Source: Flexivirga meconopsidis (GTDB lineage: Bacteria; Actinomycetota; Actinomycetes; Actinomycetales; Dermatophilaceae). Taken from it: a stretch of DNA of 64,000 bases. The notes under the pieces are model-generated. The model searched no databases. It saw only the letters and a list, made by a program, of their open reading frames with translations, and had not been told where the DNA came from. This document shows positions 61,941 through 64,000 of the stretch, one piece after another; within the stretch, counting starts at the first letter, position 1, and the number at the start of each line of letters is the position of its first letter. A program made the position numbers and the translations under genes. Location of the stretch: the NCBI RefSeq assembly GCF_026162425.1, contig NZ_JAOBQJ010000006.1, forward strand, positions 1 through 64,000, in the 5' to 3' direction.

Positions 61941-63152
61941 TTAACCGGACAGTAGGGCCGCGACGGCAAGCATCCGAGCCCCGGCACCGATCGCCGCCTC
62001 GTCGATCACCAGGTCGCCCTGGTGCAGCTCGTAGGTGTGCCCGCCGGGCGTGCGGGTGCCAAGGCGCGCCATCGCGCCGGGGCAGGTCTCGAGCAACCAG
62101 GAGAAGTCCTCGCCGCCCAGCGACTGACGGGTCGGGACGACCGCCCCGTCGCCGATCGCGGCCGAAGCGGCCCGGCGCAGCAGGTCGACGGCGGCCCGGT
62201 CGTTGACGACCGGCGGCACGCCGCGGATGTGCCGCACCTGCGCGCGCACCTGGTATGGCGCAGCGATCTCCTGCACCAGGCGCTCCACCAGACCATCGAG
62301 CCGCCGCCACTCCTCGGCGTCCAGGATCCGCAGGGTGCCGAGAGCGTGCCCGGTGGACGGGATCACGTTCGCGGCGTTGCCCGCGTCGATCTGCCCCCAC
62401 ACCAGCGCCACCCCGCCGCGTGGGTCGAGCCGGCGGCTGAGCGCGGCCGGCAGATCGGTCAGCACCTTGGCCAGCGCGAACGTCAGGTCCGCCGTCAGGT
62501 GCGGACGCGAGGTGTGCCCGCCCGGCCCGGTCAGCGTCACGTCGATCGCGTCGCAGGCCGCGGTGATCGGACCGTCGGCGAGGCCGACCGTGCCAACGTC
62601 GATGCTCGGGTCGCAGTGCACCGCCAGCACCCGGTCGACCCCGTGCATGGCACCGGCTTCGACCAGCTCGTGCGCGCCGCCGGGCATCACTTCCTCCGCG
62701 GGCTGGAAGAGAAACCGGACGGCGATCCCGCGCTCGATCAATGCCGGCTCGATGGCCTTGAGGGCGAGCGCCGCGCCGAGCACCACCGTGGTGTGCACGT
62801 CATGTCCGCAGGCGTGGCAGACGTCGGGCACGGTGGAGGCGTAGGAGAGTTCGCTGCGTTCGGGCACCGGCAGCGCGTCCAGGTCGGCGCGCAGCGCCAC
62901 CCGGTGGCGTGGTTCGGTGGCGCCGAGGTCGGCGATCAGCCCGGTGCGCGGCAGGTCGGTGACGGCGATCTCGCGGGAGCGCAGCGTGTCGCGCAGGAAT
63001 GCCGTGGTGCGGGTTTCGGTTCGTGCCGTCTCGGGGTGAGCGTGCAGGTCGCGCCGCCACAACACCAACTGCGGCACCAGCGCGTCGACCTCGGCCAGCA
63101 GGGCGCGGGTCGTCACCGTCGAGGTCGCCGGATCGGCTGCAAGGTCGCTCAC
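61941..63152 (-). CDS. M20 family amidohydrolase
   Basis: 403 residues from GTG 63152. Metal-dependent hydrolase of N-acyl-amino acids or related amides (AmiA/AmiB-like). Motifs: LRRDLHAHPE-like WRRDLHAHPETARTE, CHACGHDVHTTVVLGAA (metal), FLFQPAEEVMPGGAHELVEAGAM (catalytic Glu pair), DAGNAANVIPSTGHALGTLR in the lid domain, and SLGGEDFSWLLE. In mycobacteria amiA1-amiB1 lie next to deoD, so this fits the conserved neighbourhood. 165 bases upstream of BMP; not obviously cotranscribed. Confidence 0.92.
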   Translation of the reverse strand: MSDLAADPATSTVTTRALLAEVDALVPQLVLWRRDLHAHPETARTETRTTAFLRDTLRSREIAVTDLPRTGLIADLGATEPRHRVALRADLDALPVPERSELSYASTVPDVCHACGHDVHTTVVLGAALALKAIEPALIERGIAVRFLFQPAEEVMPGGAHELVEAGAMHGVDRVLAVHCDPSIDVGTVGLADGPITAACDAIDVTLTGPGGHTSRPHLTADLTFALAKVLTDLPAALSRRLDPRGGVALVWGQIDAGNAANVIPSTGHALGTLRILDAEEWRRLDGLVERLVQEIAAPYQVRAQVRHIRGVPPVVNDRAAVDLLRRAASAAIGDGAVVPTRQSLGGEDFSWLLETCPGAMARLGTRTPGGHTYELHQGDLVIDEAAIGAGARMLAVAALLSG

Positions 63153-63201
63153 AAAGACTTGATGGTATGCCGCGGGCCTGCGCCCACGCCGGGCATGTCG
63201 G

Positions 63202-63579
63202 TCAATGGACCAGCAACACCAGGAACGGCGCCAGTCCTCGCTCTGCGCGTCGGCCGCGTTCGGCCAGGATGTCGGTGGCGACCTCGCGGGTGCTCTCGTC
63301 GAGCGACCCGGCGCCACGCCAGAGCACGAGGACGCCGGGTCGGGTGTCGACGTCGGTGAGGGAATCCTCGAGCGCGTCCCAGTTGTTGCCGAACCAGTCC
63401 GGCAGGTCAAAAGCGCTGCGGCATACGGCCAGGAAAGAAGCCTTGTCGTGCGCGTTGCGGGTGTCGAGATCGACGACCCGCCAGTTGTTTTCGCGGGCGA
63501 GCTGCTCCGCATCGTCGGCGTCGCTCGTGCGATGTATGCCGGAGCTCGCGTGCTCGATCAGACTCTGCACACCGGTCAC
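63202..63579 (-). CDS. Barstar-family ribonuclease inhibitor
   Basis: 125 residues. Barstar fold: WRVVDLDTRNAHDKASFLAVCRSAFDLPDWFGNNWDALEDSLTDVD (the FGNNWDALEDSL helix is the barnase-binding helix) and VLVLWRGAGSL. Longer by about 30 residues than Bacillus barstar, with an N-terminal helix. Start ATG 63579 overlaps the stop of the ribonuclease gene upstream (ATGA), so inhibitor and enzyme are made together. It protects the cytoplasm from its own ribonuclease. Confidence 0.9.
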   Translation of the reverse strand: MTGVQSLIEHASSGIHRTSDADDAEQLARENNWRVVDLDTRNAHDKASFLAVCRSAFDLPDWFGNNWDALEDSLTDVDTRPGVLVLWRGAGSLDESTREVATDILAERGRRAERGLAPFLVLLVH

Positions 63580-64000
63580 TGGACGATCCTCCGGAAGCTG
63601 TCGTAGTGGTCGCTGGTGTAGTAGAGAGTGCCGTCCTTGCCGGCGATGATGCGACGCGCGCCACGATCCTTGGATCCCGGTGTCACCACGGTGTATTCAC
63701 GGTAGTAGCCGGATGGTTCGCGAGGCAGGATGCGTTCGCGGTTGCCGAAGACACCATCGTCCTGGCGGTATGGATAGGGGCCGCCCTTGGCGATCAGCGC
63801 CATGGTCGCCCTCGCCTCGGGCGGCAGGTCGCTCGCCGCGACCGTCGGCAGCCCGTCGCGGCGGCCCGCATCGCTCGCGGTCGCCGACAGGGTCCCGTGG
63901 CTGCTTGCCGCATCGCTGCCGGAGCTGCTGGCGCCGAAACAGCCGGCCAGCACCGAGAGCAGCGCGATGAGCACGATCAGCCCGAAGACCGCCGGAATGA
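63576..64000 (-). CDS. Barnase-like guanyl-specific ribonuclease, partial at 5' end
   Basis: Frame is open to the window edge, so the start lies beyond 64000; 141 complete codons are visible. The visible N-terminus is a hydrophobic segment (IPAVFGLIVLIALLSVLAG then CFGASSSGS), a signal peptide, lipobox-like or membrane anchor, followed by a low-complexity linker. The ribonuclease domain has catalytic Glu in GYYREYTV, Arg in RGARRII and His in SDHYDSFRRI, all as in the N1/T1-barnase fold. Secreted or tethered outside; cognate inhibitor follows at 63579. Confidence 0.88.
   Translation of the reverse strand, partial: IPAVFGLIVLIALLSVLAGCFGASSSGSDAASSHGTLSATASDAGRRDGLPTVAASDLPPEARATMALIAKGGPYPYRQDDGVFGNRERILPREPSGYYREYTVVTPGSKDRGARRIIAGKDGTLYYTSDHYDSFRRIVQ

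Overview
The window is high-GC chromosomal DNA of an actinobacterium. Many genes start with GTG, adjacent genes are often joined by ATGA or GTGA stop/start overlaps, and the content is typical of the order Micrococcales; Dermacoccaceae or a close relative is my best guess, by inference only. No rRNA, tRNA, CRISPR array, transposase or phage gene was seen. The backbone follows, as I remember it, the Mycobacterium tuberculosis blocks Rv3279c-Rv3315c (birA, accD5, accE5, maf, accA3, lpdA, amidohydrolase, deoD, pmmB, add, deoA, cdd) and Rv3690-Rv3695 (DUF4350, MoxR, DUF58, SpoIIM-like, RDD), with lineage-specific genes between them.

Layout. 0-4 kb: a biotin protein ligase fused in frame to a class III adenylate cyclase, divergent from accD5-accE5. 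4-16 kb: AraC regulator and alcohol dehydrogenase, a manganese (yybP-ykoY) riboswitch before a GDT1-type exporter, a secreted HNH nuclease, MOSC protein, DUF885 protein, Na+/H+ antiporter with a zinc-finger tail, a Cmx-like exporter, Maf and an organic-acid MFS carrier. 16-19.4 kb: complete ectoine/5-hydroxyectoine operon ectABCD. 19.4-24.2 kb: YihY-like membrane protein and an acyl-CoA dehydrogenase/carboxylase operon under a divergent LiuR-type MerR regulator. 24.3-31.2 kb: secreted proteins, a MoxR/VWA pair and a Ser/Thr kinase. 31.4-35.7 kb: aldo/keto reductase, the biotin carboxylase/BCCP subunit AccA3, and a TetR regulator divergent from a 59-residue membrane protein. 35.6-44.2 kb: LpdA-type quinone reductase, purine nucleoside phosphorylase, phosphosugar mutase, deoC, two coupled aldehyde dehydrogenases and a uridine kinase-like protein. 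44.2-51.6 kb: the MoxR/DUF58/DUF4129/DUF4350/SpoIIM/RDD membrane module. 51.6-61.8 kb: adenosine deaminase, thymidine phosphorylase, cytidine deaminase and a nucleoside ABC importer (two permeases, double ATPase, BMP lipoprotein). 61.9-64 kb: M20 amidohydrolase and a barstar/barnase pair cut by the window edge.

Three themes connect the genes. Biotin-dependent acyl-CoA carboxylation: BirA would biotinylate AccA3, which probably serves AccD5/AccE5 and perhaps the second carboxyltransferase. Nucleoside uptake and breakdown: ABC importer, Cdd, Add, DeoA, DeoD, phosphosugar mutase, DeoC and aldehyde dehydrogenase form a route from imported nucleosides to acetyl units. Osmotic and ion stress: ectoine synthesis, Na+/H+ antiport and Mn2+ export.

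The most unusual signal is not a gene. The octamer GTATGNCG and its reverse complement occur about 87 times by hand count, roughly ten times what base composition predicts, in both orientations about equally, in coding and non-coding DNA, and it forces rare ATA isoleucine codons. It looks like a DNA-uptake-type or methylation/architecture motif.
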